The position numbers were made by a program, and so were the translations under genes. A stretch of 64,000 bases of DNA, from assembly GCA_943371245.1 (NCBI GenBank), contig CALRTY020000003.1, positions 205,081 to 269,080 on the forward strand. The letters run 5' to 3'. Each line of letters opens with the position of its first letter. Within the stretch, counting starts at the first letter, position 1. Under the pieces are notes generated by a model that made no database searches, had not been told where the DNA came from, and saw only the letters and a list, made by a program, of their open reading frames with translations. The stretch is from UBA5018 sp947463165. GTDB taxonomy: Bacteria > Cyanobacteriota > Cyanobacteriia > PCC-6307 > Cyanobiaceae. This document shows positions 24,994 through 35,300 of this stretch, in pieces.

Positions 24994-27822
24994 TCAGCCA
25001 CCAGCTTTTAGCAGCTGTTCCAGCAGCTGCTCCAGGTGCTCCACCCAGGCGCTGGTATTGAACAGGGGCAGCTCGGCCCTGCCTGCGAGCAGCTGACGGC
25101 GCAGGCGCTGCAGTTCGGCCGGCTGGCGGCCCAAGTCAATGGCCAGCTGCCGGTAGGCCTCGGGCGTGGGGCAGATCAGCTCCCCGAGGCCGGTGGCGGC
25201 GCAGAGGCTGGCGCCCATGCGCGAGGCAAATGTTTGGCCCGGGCAGGTGAGCAGCGGCAGCCCGGCGGCGAGGGCGGTCACGGCGGTGGCGCCGGAGCCG
25301 TAGGGGCTGGTGTCGAGCAGCAGATCGGCCAGGCCGCAGCACTGGCCAAAGGCTGCACTCTCCAGCTTGGGGCTGAACACCAGGCGGCGCCACTCCAGGC
25401 CGGCCGTGGCCAGTCGGGCGCGCAGCCGCTGCTCCACCAGCGGCTGGTCGTTGATGATCCAGAGCACCGAGTTCGGCACCTGACGCAAAATCTCCAGCCA
25501 GCAATCGAACACCGCCGGTGTGATTTTTTCGGGCCTGTTGAAGCAGGCGTACACCACCGCATCGGCCGGCAGGCCGAGGGCCTCGCGGCTGGGTGGGGGC
25601 GAAGCTGCTGCGTTGGAATCAAGCGGGCCTGAGCTCACGAAGCCCCAGGGCAGGCGGTGCACCGTTTCGCGGTAGTGGATTTCGTGATCCGGCGGGATCA
25701 GCCAGGCATCGGCGATCACCCCATCGATCCAGTCGGCGCCGAGGGAACCGGGATAGCCCAGGTAATGGAGCTGCAGAGGCGCCGGCCGCAGCGCCAGCAC
25801 GCCGGGGCGGCTGTGGTGGGTGTGGCCCATCAGATCGATCAGCACATCGATGCCATCGCTGCGGATGCGGTTGGCGATCGCCTCGCTGCTGTCGGCGGCC
25901 ACGATTGCGTAATGATCTACGCCGCGGCGGATCAGCTCGGTGATTTCATCGGAGATATCGGCCAGGGAATAGGCGAACACCTCAAAGCGGCGGCGGTCGT
26001 GGCGGGCGAACAGGCCATGGAGCAGGTTGCCCATGGCGTGATTGCGAAAATCGGCCGAGAGGTAGCCGATCCGCCAGCGTTCGCCGGCCCGATGCGGCGG
26101 GGCCGGCGGCAGCCGCAGGGGGGCCATGCTGCGGCTGGTGGGCTCTGTCCAGCGTTCGCCCAGGCGCCGGTGCAGGGCCGGGGGCGCCGGAAACAGGTTC
26201 AGGCTCAGGGGCGGCACCAGCACCGCATCAACAGCTCCGGCCCTGGCCTGGCCGTGGGCCTCCAGCTGCGCCAGCAGCCGGGCCATGCGGCGCTCGTGGT
26301 CGTGCCAGTCGCAGAGGCTGAGCCGGTGCATCTCCAGCTGCACCAGCACTTCGGTGGCATCGGGATCGAGGGCCAGGGCCGTTTGCAGTGCGCCAATGCC
26401 GGCTTCTGTGTGGCCCAGGGCCGCCAGGGCCTGGCCGAGCTGGTAGTGGCCTTCTCGCAGCTGCGGTTCCTGGCGCAGCAGCCGCCGCAAGCAGGGCAGG
26501 GCCGCCTCCACCCGCCCCAGCTCCATCAGGGTGATGCCCAACTGCAGCAGCAGGTCGGGCCGCTGCGGCGTGGCCCGCAGGATCATCCGCAGGGCCTCCA
26601 GGGCCTGGTGGGAGCGCCCCTGGCTGCGCAGCACCACCGCCAGAGCGAGCAGGTTGTCGGCCGCGGTGCGGAGGCCGGGCTCCAGCCGCAGGGCCTCGCC
26701 GTGGTCCCGCTGGGCGGCGTCGAGATCGCCCTGCAGCTGCAGCAGGGCGCCGCGGTTGGCGTGGGCCCGGGCGCGCAGGCGCTTGGTGGCATCGCTGGAG
26801 CTGTCACCCAGGGCATCGGCGGCAACGGGCAGGTAATCAGCCGGCGGACGGGAGTCGCCTGCTAGCAGGGAATTGAGCAGGGCGAGGGCCTCGCCATCAC
26901 GACCCTGCTGGTGCAGCACCTTGGCCAGCTGCAGCCGGGTGGCGCCATGGCCAGGCGCCTGATCCAGCAGCTGGCGGTAACGCCGTTCCGCTTCCGGCCA
27001 GGCGCCGGTTTTTTCCAGGGCCCGTGCCGAGCGGAACAGCTCCTGCAGCTCAGACGGTGCACTGAAGGCTGGTGGACGGAATTCAGTAGGGCTTGAGGAG
27101 GAGGCTCCAGCTGCGGTGGTGATTCCCTCGTTCCCGTCTCTCTCTTCGCCCCATTTGCGCAGATAGGCCCGCTGCTGTTCACTCCAGGCCAGGCCGCTGG
27201 CATCGCGGCCATGGGCATGCAGCAGCGGCAGGGGCCAGGTGCCGAGGCTCAGGCCTGCCCGGCGGGCAGAACGACAGAAATCCAGGTCGTAGTAGTGAAA
27301 GGCAAAGCGCGGGTCAAAGCGCAAGCCCGAGCGCCAGAGGGTTTCTGCCCTGGCGGCCAGGAATAGCCCATCGAGCGACTGCACCGGCATCGGCACCGGT
27401 CCGTACACATCCAGGTGGCTGCTCTCGGGCGCACCGTGGCGCAGGGCACCGCTTAGGAAGGGATGGTCCCAGCTGCCGCTGCGGGGATCCAGCCACCAGG
27501 CCAGCTGACCGCTCTGCTGGCGCTGGTTGCCCGCCACCCCCACCAGATCAAAGCGGAGCAGGGCCTCCTCCAGCTGGGGAGCCAGGGGCTCGGGGCCGAG
27601 GTCCAGGTCGTCGTGGCAGAACAGCAGCACCGCCTTGGCCGGGGCGGCCTCGATGGCGGCGTTGTAAGCAACTGCCAGGGGCTGGCGGTTGGCGAAATGG
27701 ATCCGCGCCAGCAGCTGCCGGTGCTGCGGTTGCCGCAGGGAACGGCCTAGCAGCGTGTCGCTCCAGAAGGCCGCCTCCTCCAGCCGCGTGGCTGATACCA
27801 GCTGGACCATTGGCGGGTTCAT
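24994..27822 (-). CDS. GT2-like / TPR / O-GlcNAc-transferase-like (GT41) fusion
   Basis: This 942-residue predicted cytosolic glycosyltransferase has three parts. Residues 1-235 resemble a GT2/StrF-type fold: LLFCHDDLDLG, VQSLDGLFLAARAE, FDPRFAFHYYDLDFCRSARRAG and LLHAHGRDASG. Residues about 260-540 are TPR units (for example RQLLDQAPGHGATRLQLAKVL). Residues about 570-935 match the GT41 catalytic domain of O-GlcNAc transferase/SPINDLY: RIGYLSADFRNHAMGNLLHG, IDLMGHTHHSRPGVLALRPAP, LGYPGSLGADWIDG, ACFNRPEKITPAVFDCW (Lys of the UDP site), DTSPYGSGATAVTALAAGLPL and RMGASL. GT41 enzymes add GlcNAc or related sugars to Ser/Thr of proteins. Start (GTG/ATG at 27820-27822) overlaps the upstream gene's stop by 4 nt, so the two are translationally coupled. 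Proximity to giant surface proteins suggests these as targets (inference). Confidence 0.87.
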   Translation of the reverse strand: MNPPMVQLVSATRLEEAAFWSDTLLGRSLRQPQHRQLLARIHFANRQPLAVAYNAAIEAAPAKAVLLFCHDDLDLGPEPLAPQLEEALLRFDLVGVAGNQRQQSGQLAWWLDPRSGSWDHPFLSGALRHGAPESSHLDVYGPVPMPVQSLDGLFLAARAETLWRSGLRFDPRFAFHYYDLDFCRSARRAGLSLGTWPLPLLHAHGRDASGLAWSEQQRAYLRKWGEERDGNEGITTAAGASSSSPTEFRPPAFSAPSELQELFRSARALEKTGAWPEAERRYRQLLDQAPGHGATRLQLAKVLHQQGRDGEALALLNSLLAGDSRPPADYLPVAADALGDSSSDATKRLRARAHANRGALLQLQGDLDAAQRDHGEALRLEPGLRTAADNLLALAVVLRSQGRSHQALEALRMILRATPQRPDLLLQLGITLMELGRVEAALPCLRRLLRQEPQLREGHYQLGQALAALGHTEAGIGALQTALALDPDATEVLVQLEMHRLSLCDWHDHERRMARLLAQLEAHGQARAGAVDAVLVPPLSLNLFPAPPALHRRLGERWTEPTSRSMAPLRLPPAPPHRAGERWRIGYLSADFRNHAMGNLLHGLFARHDRRRFEVFAYSLADISDEITELIRRGVDHYAIVAADSSEAIANRIRSDGIDVLIDLMGHTHHSRPGVLALRPAPLQLHYLGYPGSLGADWIDGVIADAWLIPPDHEIHYRETVHRLPWGFVSSGPLDSNAAASPPPSREALGLPADAVVYACFNRPEKITPAVFDCWLEILRQVPNSVLWIINDQPLVEQRLRARLATAGLEWRRLVFSPKLESAAFGQCCGLADLLLDTSPYGSGATAVTALAAGLPLLTCPGQTFASRMGASLCAATGLGELICPTPEAYRQLAIDLGRQPAELQRLRRQLLAGRAELPLFNTSAWVEHLEQLLEQLLKAGG

Positions 27823-29345
27823 GGCCGATCTGGCCCTTCTGGCACTTGGGGCCGCTCGGGCGGATCGAGTGGATTGAGCGCCGCCGCCCGCTCGGCGTAA
27901 TGGCGGGCGGCCCGGGCATGGAGGCGGGCCAGGGCCCGCACCGGCCGCGATTGCAGCGGATCGAGGCTCGTGGCCCGCTCAAAGGCGGCCAGGGCATCGG
28001 CGAGGCGACCTTGGCGCTGCAGGGCATGGCCCAGAAAGCTGAGGGCGTGGGCGTCGTTTGGGTCGAGCCGCACCGCCTCCGCCAGGGCTGCGGCCGCTTC
28101 TGCCAGGGCGCCGCGCTGGAGCGCCTCCACCCCCTGCAACCGCTGCTGATCGGCCGGGCTATCGACGCCCAGGCGCCAGTGTCGGGGCGCCAGTTGGCGC
28201 AGGCCCGGCAGGGTGGCCAGCGGGCGATCCGCCGCCTGCTGAAGCAGTGGTTCAACCGTGCCTTCCGCAGGCCTGGTGCGCTGCGCCAGATCCCGGTAAA
28301 TGGCCAGGCGGTTGGGGGCGTGCTGGGCCAGCCGCCGCTCACTGGCCACCAGGGCGTGGGCGGTGGTGGCGATCGTTTGCCGCAGCGCCGGCTCGTTCAC
28401 CAGCCGATCGAGCTGGCGGATCAGATCATCGGGGTTGTCGTAGAGCAATGCTGCACCGGTGCCGGCGAGATGCCGGTAGGGATCGAGATTTTGTAAAAGC
28501 GGCACCACCGAGCGGCTGGCGTACTCCAGGAACTTCACATCGGAGCGGCAGCGGTTGAATTCGGTGGGCAGCAGCGGCGCCAGACCGATGTCGAGCCGCT
28601 CCAGCCACTGCAGATAGTGGGGCAGCGAGCCGGCCAGGGCGAAGCGGAAGCGCTCGGCATCCAGGGACGCAAACGGTTCGGCCAGCACCGGATCGCCCAT
28701 CAGCTCAAAGCGCACCTGCCGCTGCCGCTGCAGCCAGGCGATCAGGGCTGGGGCGATGGCGCGCAGATCCTCCCGATGCCCGAAGGACCCCCCCCAGCCG
28801 ATCACCAGGGGCCGCTCGGCGCTGGCGGGAGCCGCGGCTGGGAAGGCGCGCAGCGGCGGCAGCTCCTGCAGCTGATTGGGCACCACCTCCACCTGCTGGG
28901 CCCGATCCGCCAGCCGCTGGCGCAGGGCCTCGGTGGTCACCTGGGTGGCATCGCAGCGGCGGATCAGCGCATCGAAGCAGAACAGCGCCCGCCGGTCGCT
29001 CCAGGAGCGATGGGCTGGATTCCAGGGCTGCACATCCGGCAGGTAGTCGTTCACCTCGCAGAGGCTGGGCCGGCCCAGCTGGCGGCGCTGCTGAATCAGC
29101 CGGAACACCTCCACATCCAGCGTCATCGTGAACACCACCAGATCGGCCGCCAGCACGGCGCCATCGTGGTGGCGGGCCTGGGGATGCACCTCAAATACCT
29201 CAACCCCCTCCAGCTGGGCCAGGGCGGCGGCGGGCTGGTGCAGCCGGTAGAGGTTGTCGCCGATCGAACCCATGCCGCCCACCAGCACCAGGCGCAGGGG
29301 CTGATTGCCGAGATAGCAAACACCCTCGTTGGCAGCTTTTGGCAT
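27819..29345 (-). CDS. Glycosyltransferase (GT4/GT1-like) with C-terminal TPR
   Basis: This 508-residue protein has an N-terminal RLVLVGGMGSIGDNLYRLHQP segment, then a UDP/GDP-sugar glycosyltransferase C-lobe: LVIGWGGSFGHREDLRAIAP, FELMGDP, LERLDIGLAPLLPTEFNRCRSDVKFLEYAS and GTGAALLYDNPDDL, as in GT-B enzymes of family 4. Residues about 390-490 contain two or three TPRs (ALAEAVRLDPNDAHALSFLGHAL). It overlaps the next gene by 4 nt (ATGA) and follows the long giant gene with a 36-bp gap. Its first codons lie inside a segment duplicated downstream of the second giant gene (43556-43600). A partial homologue of its Rossmann segment survives as a fragment near 52571-52690. Confidence 0.85.
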   Translation of the reverse strand: MPKAANEGVCYLGNQPLRLVLVGGMGSIGDNLYRLHQPAAALAQLEGVEVFEVHPQARHHDGAVLAADLVVFTMTLDVEVFRLIQQRRQLGRPSLCEVNDYLPDVQPWNPAHRSWSDRRALFCFDALIRRCDATQVTTEALRQRLADRAQQVEVVPNQLQELPPLRAFPAAAPASAERPLVIGWGGSFGHREDLRAIAPALIAWLQRQRQVRFELMGDPVLAEPFASLDAERFRFALAGSLPHYLQWLERLDIGLAPLLPTEFNRCRSDVKFLEYASRSVVPLLQNLDPYRHLAGTGAALLYDNPDDLIRQLDRLVNEPALRQTIATTAHALVASERRLAQHAPNRLAIYRDLAQRTRPAEGTVEPLLQQAADRPLATLPGLRQLAPRHWRLGVDSPADQQRLQGVEALQRGALAEAAAALAEAVRLDPNDAHALSFLGHALQRQGRLADALAAFERATSLDPLQSRPVRALARLHARAARHYAERAAALNPLDPPERPQVPEGPDRP

Positions 29346-29381
29346 ATCGGCAAATTGTTTTGCTATCCAGGCAGGCCAGAT

Positions 29382-32300
29382 TTATATCACCTGAAGGCTG
29401 TCCAGGGAGCCAATGTAGCCGGTAATCTCAATAATTGCATCGGTGCTTGACTGGTAGCCGGCGGTGGCATTATTGAGAGCGATGAAGCTGCGGGAGGTGC
29501 CGGAGGGATCGGCATAGCTAAAGGTGGCGGCGCGGTTGGCGAGGAAGGTGGCGGCGGTTAATACGGTGGAGATCGATGTGGCACTAAGCGCGGATACGGC
29601 GCCAAGTTTGTTGATGTTTGCTGCTGCCACTGCAGTGGGCCCATCGAGGAGATCGGTGCCGATGGAAAAATCGGTGATGCGATCAAAGCTCGCCAGGGTG
29701 GATGAGGTGAGGGCGGTAAATTTGAATGTATCTACGCCGCCGAGTCCTGTGAGCACATCTTTGGCGGTTGTGGCCGTGAGCGTGTTGGCGTTGGCATCGC
29801 CAATCAGTTGATTGGCAGTGGCATCGATACTGAAGCGTTGCGCTGGGCTGGCGGCGGCGAGGTTGCCTGCTGCATCGGCGACCCGGGCAGTGATGGTATA
29901 GAAGCCGTTGGCGAGCGCAGTGGTGGGAGTGAAGCTCCAGGTGAAATCCGTGTTGTTCACAGTGGCGTTACCCAGCGGGGTGACGCCGTTGAAAATGCGA
30001 AGGTTTTCGCCCGTGGCCAGGGCAGCGGAGATGCTGCCGCTGAGGGTGGGAGTGCTGTCGTCGGTTAAGGCATCTTCCGCGAGTAAAGCTGTAATGACAC
30101 CGAAGTTGTCGTCTATGGCGATGATGGCTGCGGAGGTGGTTGGAGCAGTGGTGTCGATGGTGATAGCCCCCAGTTGGCCGTTGGCACTGGTGTTGCCGGC
30201 AAGATCGCTCTGGCGCGCCAGGATGCTGCCGGTGCCATAAGTGCCAGGCGCCACGGAGAAGAAAGCGCCAGTACCAGTGAGCCAATTGCTGCCGCCATCA
30301 ATGGAGTATTGCCAGCTGGCACCAGCTTCCAGACCACTTACATTTACCGTGCCGATATTAGTGATGCCATCCTTATTGCTATCGCCGCTATCGTTGGCCA
30401 GGGTGAGGCTGGGGGCGGCTGGGGCTGTGGTGTCGATCACCAGGACGCCGGCTGGATTTCTGGAGAAGCTAGCAAAACTATTTCCAGCGGCATCTGTAAG
30501 GCTGGCACCATTGACATTAAGAGCGGTAATGGCAAGATCACTGCTGCTATGACTTGCGACCACTGTGTAGCTAAATACCAGGGATGAAGTGCCGCTGCCA
30601 CTGGCGTAAATGGCGCTGCCGCCAGAATTCAAGCTCAGGCTGGGGGTGCCGCCACTAATAGTGACTGGCTCACTGGTATTGACTGTAAGAGTTACCACCT
30701 TGTCGGCATTGAGGTTGCCGTTGCCACTGCTGATGCCAGTGCCCGTGGCCACAACAGAGCTAACCGCTGGGGCGGTGCTGTCGACGCGAATGGCCCCCAG
30801 CTGGCCATTCGCACTAGTGTTGCCGGCAAGATCGCGCTGGCGCACCAGGACCCTGCCGGCGCCATAAGTGCCTGGCGCGAGCGTGAAGGATGCGCCAGTG
30901 CCCGTGAGCCAATTGCTGCCGCCGTTAATGGAGTATTGCCAGCTGGCACTAGTTTCCAGGCCGTTTATATTTAATTTGCCGCTATTAGTAATAAGATCGC
31001 TATTGCTGATTCCGGTGTCGCTAGCCAGGGCGAGGCCAGGAGCCGCAGCTGCGGTGGTATCGATGGTGATGGCCCCTAGTTGGCCATTGGCACTGGTGTT
31101 GCCGGCTAGATCGCTCTGGCGCGCCAGGATGCTGCCAGCCGCGTAGGTGCCAGGCGCAACGGAGAAGGAAGTGCCGCTACCCGCCAGCCAATTACTGCCG
31201 CCATTTAGGGAGTATTGCCAGCTGGCACCAGTTTCCAGGCCGCTGATATTCACTGTGCCGATATTGGTGATGCCATCTGTATTGCTGCCTCCGGTATCGG
31301 AGGCCAAGGCCAGGCTGGGGGCCGCCGCTGCGGTGTCGATCACCAGGACGCCGGCTGGACTATTAGAGAAGCTAGCCAACCAATTTCCAGCGACATCTGT
31401 AAGGTAGCTGCCATTGGTACCTGCAATCCAGGTGCTACTTGTATTAAGTGCGGTAATGGCTAGATCGCTGCTGCTATGGCCTGTGGCCACTGTGTAGCTA
31501 AATACCAGGGAATTGGTGCCACTGCCGCTGATGTAGGTAGCGCTGCCGCCAGAGTTCAGGCTAAGGGTGGGTGTGCCGCCACGAATGGTAACTGGCTCAG
31601 TGGTATTGACCGTGAGAGTTACCACCTTGCCGGCATTGAGGTAGCCGTTGCCACTGCTGATGCCGCTGCCCGTTGCCACCACGCTATTAACAGCTGGAGG
31701 GATGATGTCGATTGTGATGGCCCCTAGTTGGCCATTGGCACTGATGTTGCCGGCACGATCGATCTGGCGCACCAAGAATTGGCCAGCACCGAAGCTACCA
31801 CTGACAAGCAGGTAGAAGAAAGTGCCAGTGCCGGTGAACCAACTGCTGCCGCCATTTACGGAATATTCCCAGCTGGCACCAGCTTCCAAGCCGTTTACGT
31901 TTATTCTGCTAAAATTGGTGATGTTATCCGTATCACTGATGCCGAAATCGGAGGCTAGGGCGAGGCTGGGGGCGGCTGGTGCGGCGGTGTCGATCACCAG
32001 GATGCCGGCTGGATTGTTAGCGAAGCTGGCAAAACTATTTCCAGCGGCATCCGTGAGGCTGGCACCATTGGCATTAAGTGCGGTAATGGCCAGATCACTG
32101 CTGTTATCACCTGCGGCCACTGTGTAGCTAAATACCAGGGAAGAACTCCCGCTGCCACTGATATAGGTGGCGCTGCCGCCAGAGTTCAAGCTGAGGCTGG
32201 GTGTGCCGCCACTAATCGTGACTGGCTCGCTTGTATAGACGGTGAGAGTTACCACTTTGCCGGCATTGAGGTTGCCGCTGCTGCTGTAGAAGGGGTAGGT

Positions 32301-35300
32301 CGTTGTCAGCACAGAGCTAACAGTTGGAGCGCTGGTGTCGACAGTGAATGCCGCCAGTTGGCCATTGGCGCTGGTGTTGCCGGCAAGATCGATCTGGCGC
32401 GCCTGAATTTGGCCGGCGTTATAGGTGCCTGGCGCCACGGAGAAGGAGGTGCCAGTACCAGTGAGCCAATTGCTGCCGCTATTAACTGAGTATTGCCAGT
32501 TGGCACCACTTTCCAGGCCACTTATATTTACTATGGCATTATTGGTAATGCGATCGCTACTGCTGATGCCGGCATCTGAGACCAGGGTCAGGCTGGGGGC
32601 CGCCGCGGTGGTGTCGATGGTGATGGCCCCAAGTTGGCCGTTGGCACTGGTGTTGCCGGCAAGATCGCTCTGGCGCGCCAGGATGCTGCCGGCGCCATAA
32701 GTGCCAGGCGCCACGGAGAAGGAAGTACCAGTACCCGTGAGCCAATTGTTGCCGCCATTTACGGAATATTGCCAGCTAGCGCCAGTTTCCAGGCCACTAA
32801 TATTTACTGCGCCAATATTGGTGATGCCATCTTTATTGCTGGCACCGGTGTCGTTGGCCAGGGCCAGGCTAGGGGGCGCCGCTGTGGTGTCGATCACCAG
32901 GACGCCGGCTGGACTATTGGAGAAACTGGCAAAGCTATTTCCAGCGGCATCTGTAAGGCTGGCACCATTGGTATTAAATGCGGTAATGGCCAGATCGCTG
33001 CTGCTATTACCCGCAGCCACTATGTAGCTAAATACCAGGGAGGCAGTGCCGCTGCCACTGGTGTAGGTGGCGCTGCCGCCAGAATTCAAGCTGAGACTGG
33101 GCGTGCCGCCACTAATCGTGACTGGCTCGCTGGTATTTACGGTGAGAGTTACCACTTTGCCGGCATTGAGGTTGCCGTTGCCACTGCTGATACCGCTGCC
33201 CGTTGCCACCACAGAGCTAACCGCTGGAGCGGTGGTGTCGATACTTGTAGCCCCCAGTGGGCCATTAGCGCTGGTGTTGCCGACAAGATCGCTCTGGCGC
33301 ACCAGGATGCTGCCGGTGCCATAGGTGCCTGGCGCCACGGAGAAGGAGGTGCCAGTGCCCGGGAGCCAACTGCCGCCGCCATTGACGGAGTACTGCCAGG
33401 TGGCGCCAGATTCCAGACTACTTATATTTACTGTGCCGACTTTAGTGATGCGATCACTATTGTTAATGCCGGTATCGGATGCCAGTGCCAGCCCGGGGGT
33501 GGACGCCGTGGTGTCGAGCCAGAAACTGCGGGCAACCGATGCCGTTCCCAGGTTCCCCGCCGCATCGGCCACCCGGGCGGTGATCGCGTAATTGGTGCCG
33601 GCAGTGCTGGCCAGGGCGGTGGGTGTGAATGTCCAGGTTTTTGCCGTGTTGTTGACGCTGGCGTTGCCCAGCAGGGTGGCGCCGCTATAGACGCCCAGGC
33701 TTTCACCCGTGGCGAGGGCGGTGGAGATGCTGCCGCTGATGGTGGGGGTGGGGTCGTTGGTGCTGCCGCCCGGCGCGACGGTGCCCTGAATAGTCCCCAG
33801 GTCATCCGCTATGGCTGTGATCGTCGCGGTGGTGGTGGGAGCTGTGGTGTCGATCACCAGAACGCCAGCTGGACTATTGGAGAAGCTGACAAAACTGTTG
33901 CCAGCTAGATCACTAAGGATGGCGCCATTGGCATTGAGGCCAGTGATGGCCAGGTCGTTGGTGGCGTGGCCCGCCGCCACCGTATAGCTAAATACCAGGG
34001 AAGCAGTGCCGCCGCCACTGGTATAGGTGGCGCTGCCACCGGAATTCAGGCTGAGGCTGGGCGTGCCTCCGCTAATCGTGACTGGCTCGCTGGTATATAC
34101 GGTGATGGTTACCACTTTGCCGGCATTGAGGTTGCCATTGCCGTTGCTGAGGTCGGCCCCTGTGGCCACCACAGATGTGACAATCGGCATGATGGCATCG
34201 ACCACCAGGGCCCTATTGGCCGCCAGCGATCCCGGAGCGCCAGGTGTAGCCAGGGTAAGGATGGCGTTGTTGCCGGCAAGATCACGGATGCTGCCGCCAT
34301 TGAGCTCCAGGGCGGAGCTGGAAACTTGATCTAAATCGGCGGAGCTGTCGCCTGCCTCAACTGTGTAGGAGAAGGATAGGGTGTTGGTGCCGCTGCCGCC
34401 GCTATAAAGGGCATAGCGATCGATGGCACCGGTTTCCAGTTGCAGCCTAGGCGTACCCCCGGTAGTGGTTACATAAACTGCCTCCGAAAATTGCAGAGTA
34501 ATGTTTATTGTCGCCCCGCTGCGATAGTAGCCATTGGCAGTGCTGGAAGTCAGCGGGGCTACGGGATCCTTAGACGCGATATTGCGAAAAAATAGCGTGT
34601 TACCAATGTCGATGCCAACAAATAGGTCGAGATCTCCATCCCTGTCGATGTCAGCCAGTCTGAGGCTGGAGTAACCACTCGCAATGGCGATGCCAAAGGG
34701 GTTTTTGCTCGGCGCTCCATAGGCTGGATTAGTAGCAGTGGCGGAGGCATTATTGCGGTAGGCATATATGTCCCCATTCGCATTGCCAATCAATAAATCG
34801 AGGTCGCCATCGGCGTCGATGTCGGCAAAGCTGGAGCTGGCATTGTCGCCCACATCGGTGATGCCAAAGGGATTTACGCTGGGCGCTGCATAGGTGGGAG
34901 CAGTGGCACCAGGGTTGGCGGTGTTGCGATAGAAGAGGATGTTGCCCTCGCCATTGCCAATGAATAGATCGAGATCGCCGTCCTTGTCGATGTCAGCAAA
35001 ACTGGGCTTGGCAGAATAGCCAACATTGGTGATGTTAAAGGGATTGGTGTTTGGGGCTGCGTAGGCCGGGGAGGTGCTGCCGGTCGTGGCGGTATTGCGA
35101 TAGAAGAGCGTATTGCCGTAAGTTTCGCCGATGAATAGATCGAGATCGCCGTCGCCGTCGATGTCCACTAAACTGGGGCTAGCGGACCAGCCCACATCTG
35201 TTATGCCAAAGGGGTTTATGCTGGGGGCGGCGTAGGCCGGGGCTGTGGCGCCTGCGGTGGCGGTGTTCCTGAAAAAGATGGTGCAGCCGTTATTGTTACC

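Noticed and set aside
32634..33908. 424-codon plus-strand frame inside giant gene A
   Set aside because: Repetitive antisense frame generated by the repeated Ig-like domains; no independent start signal or domain.
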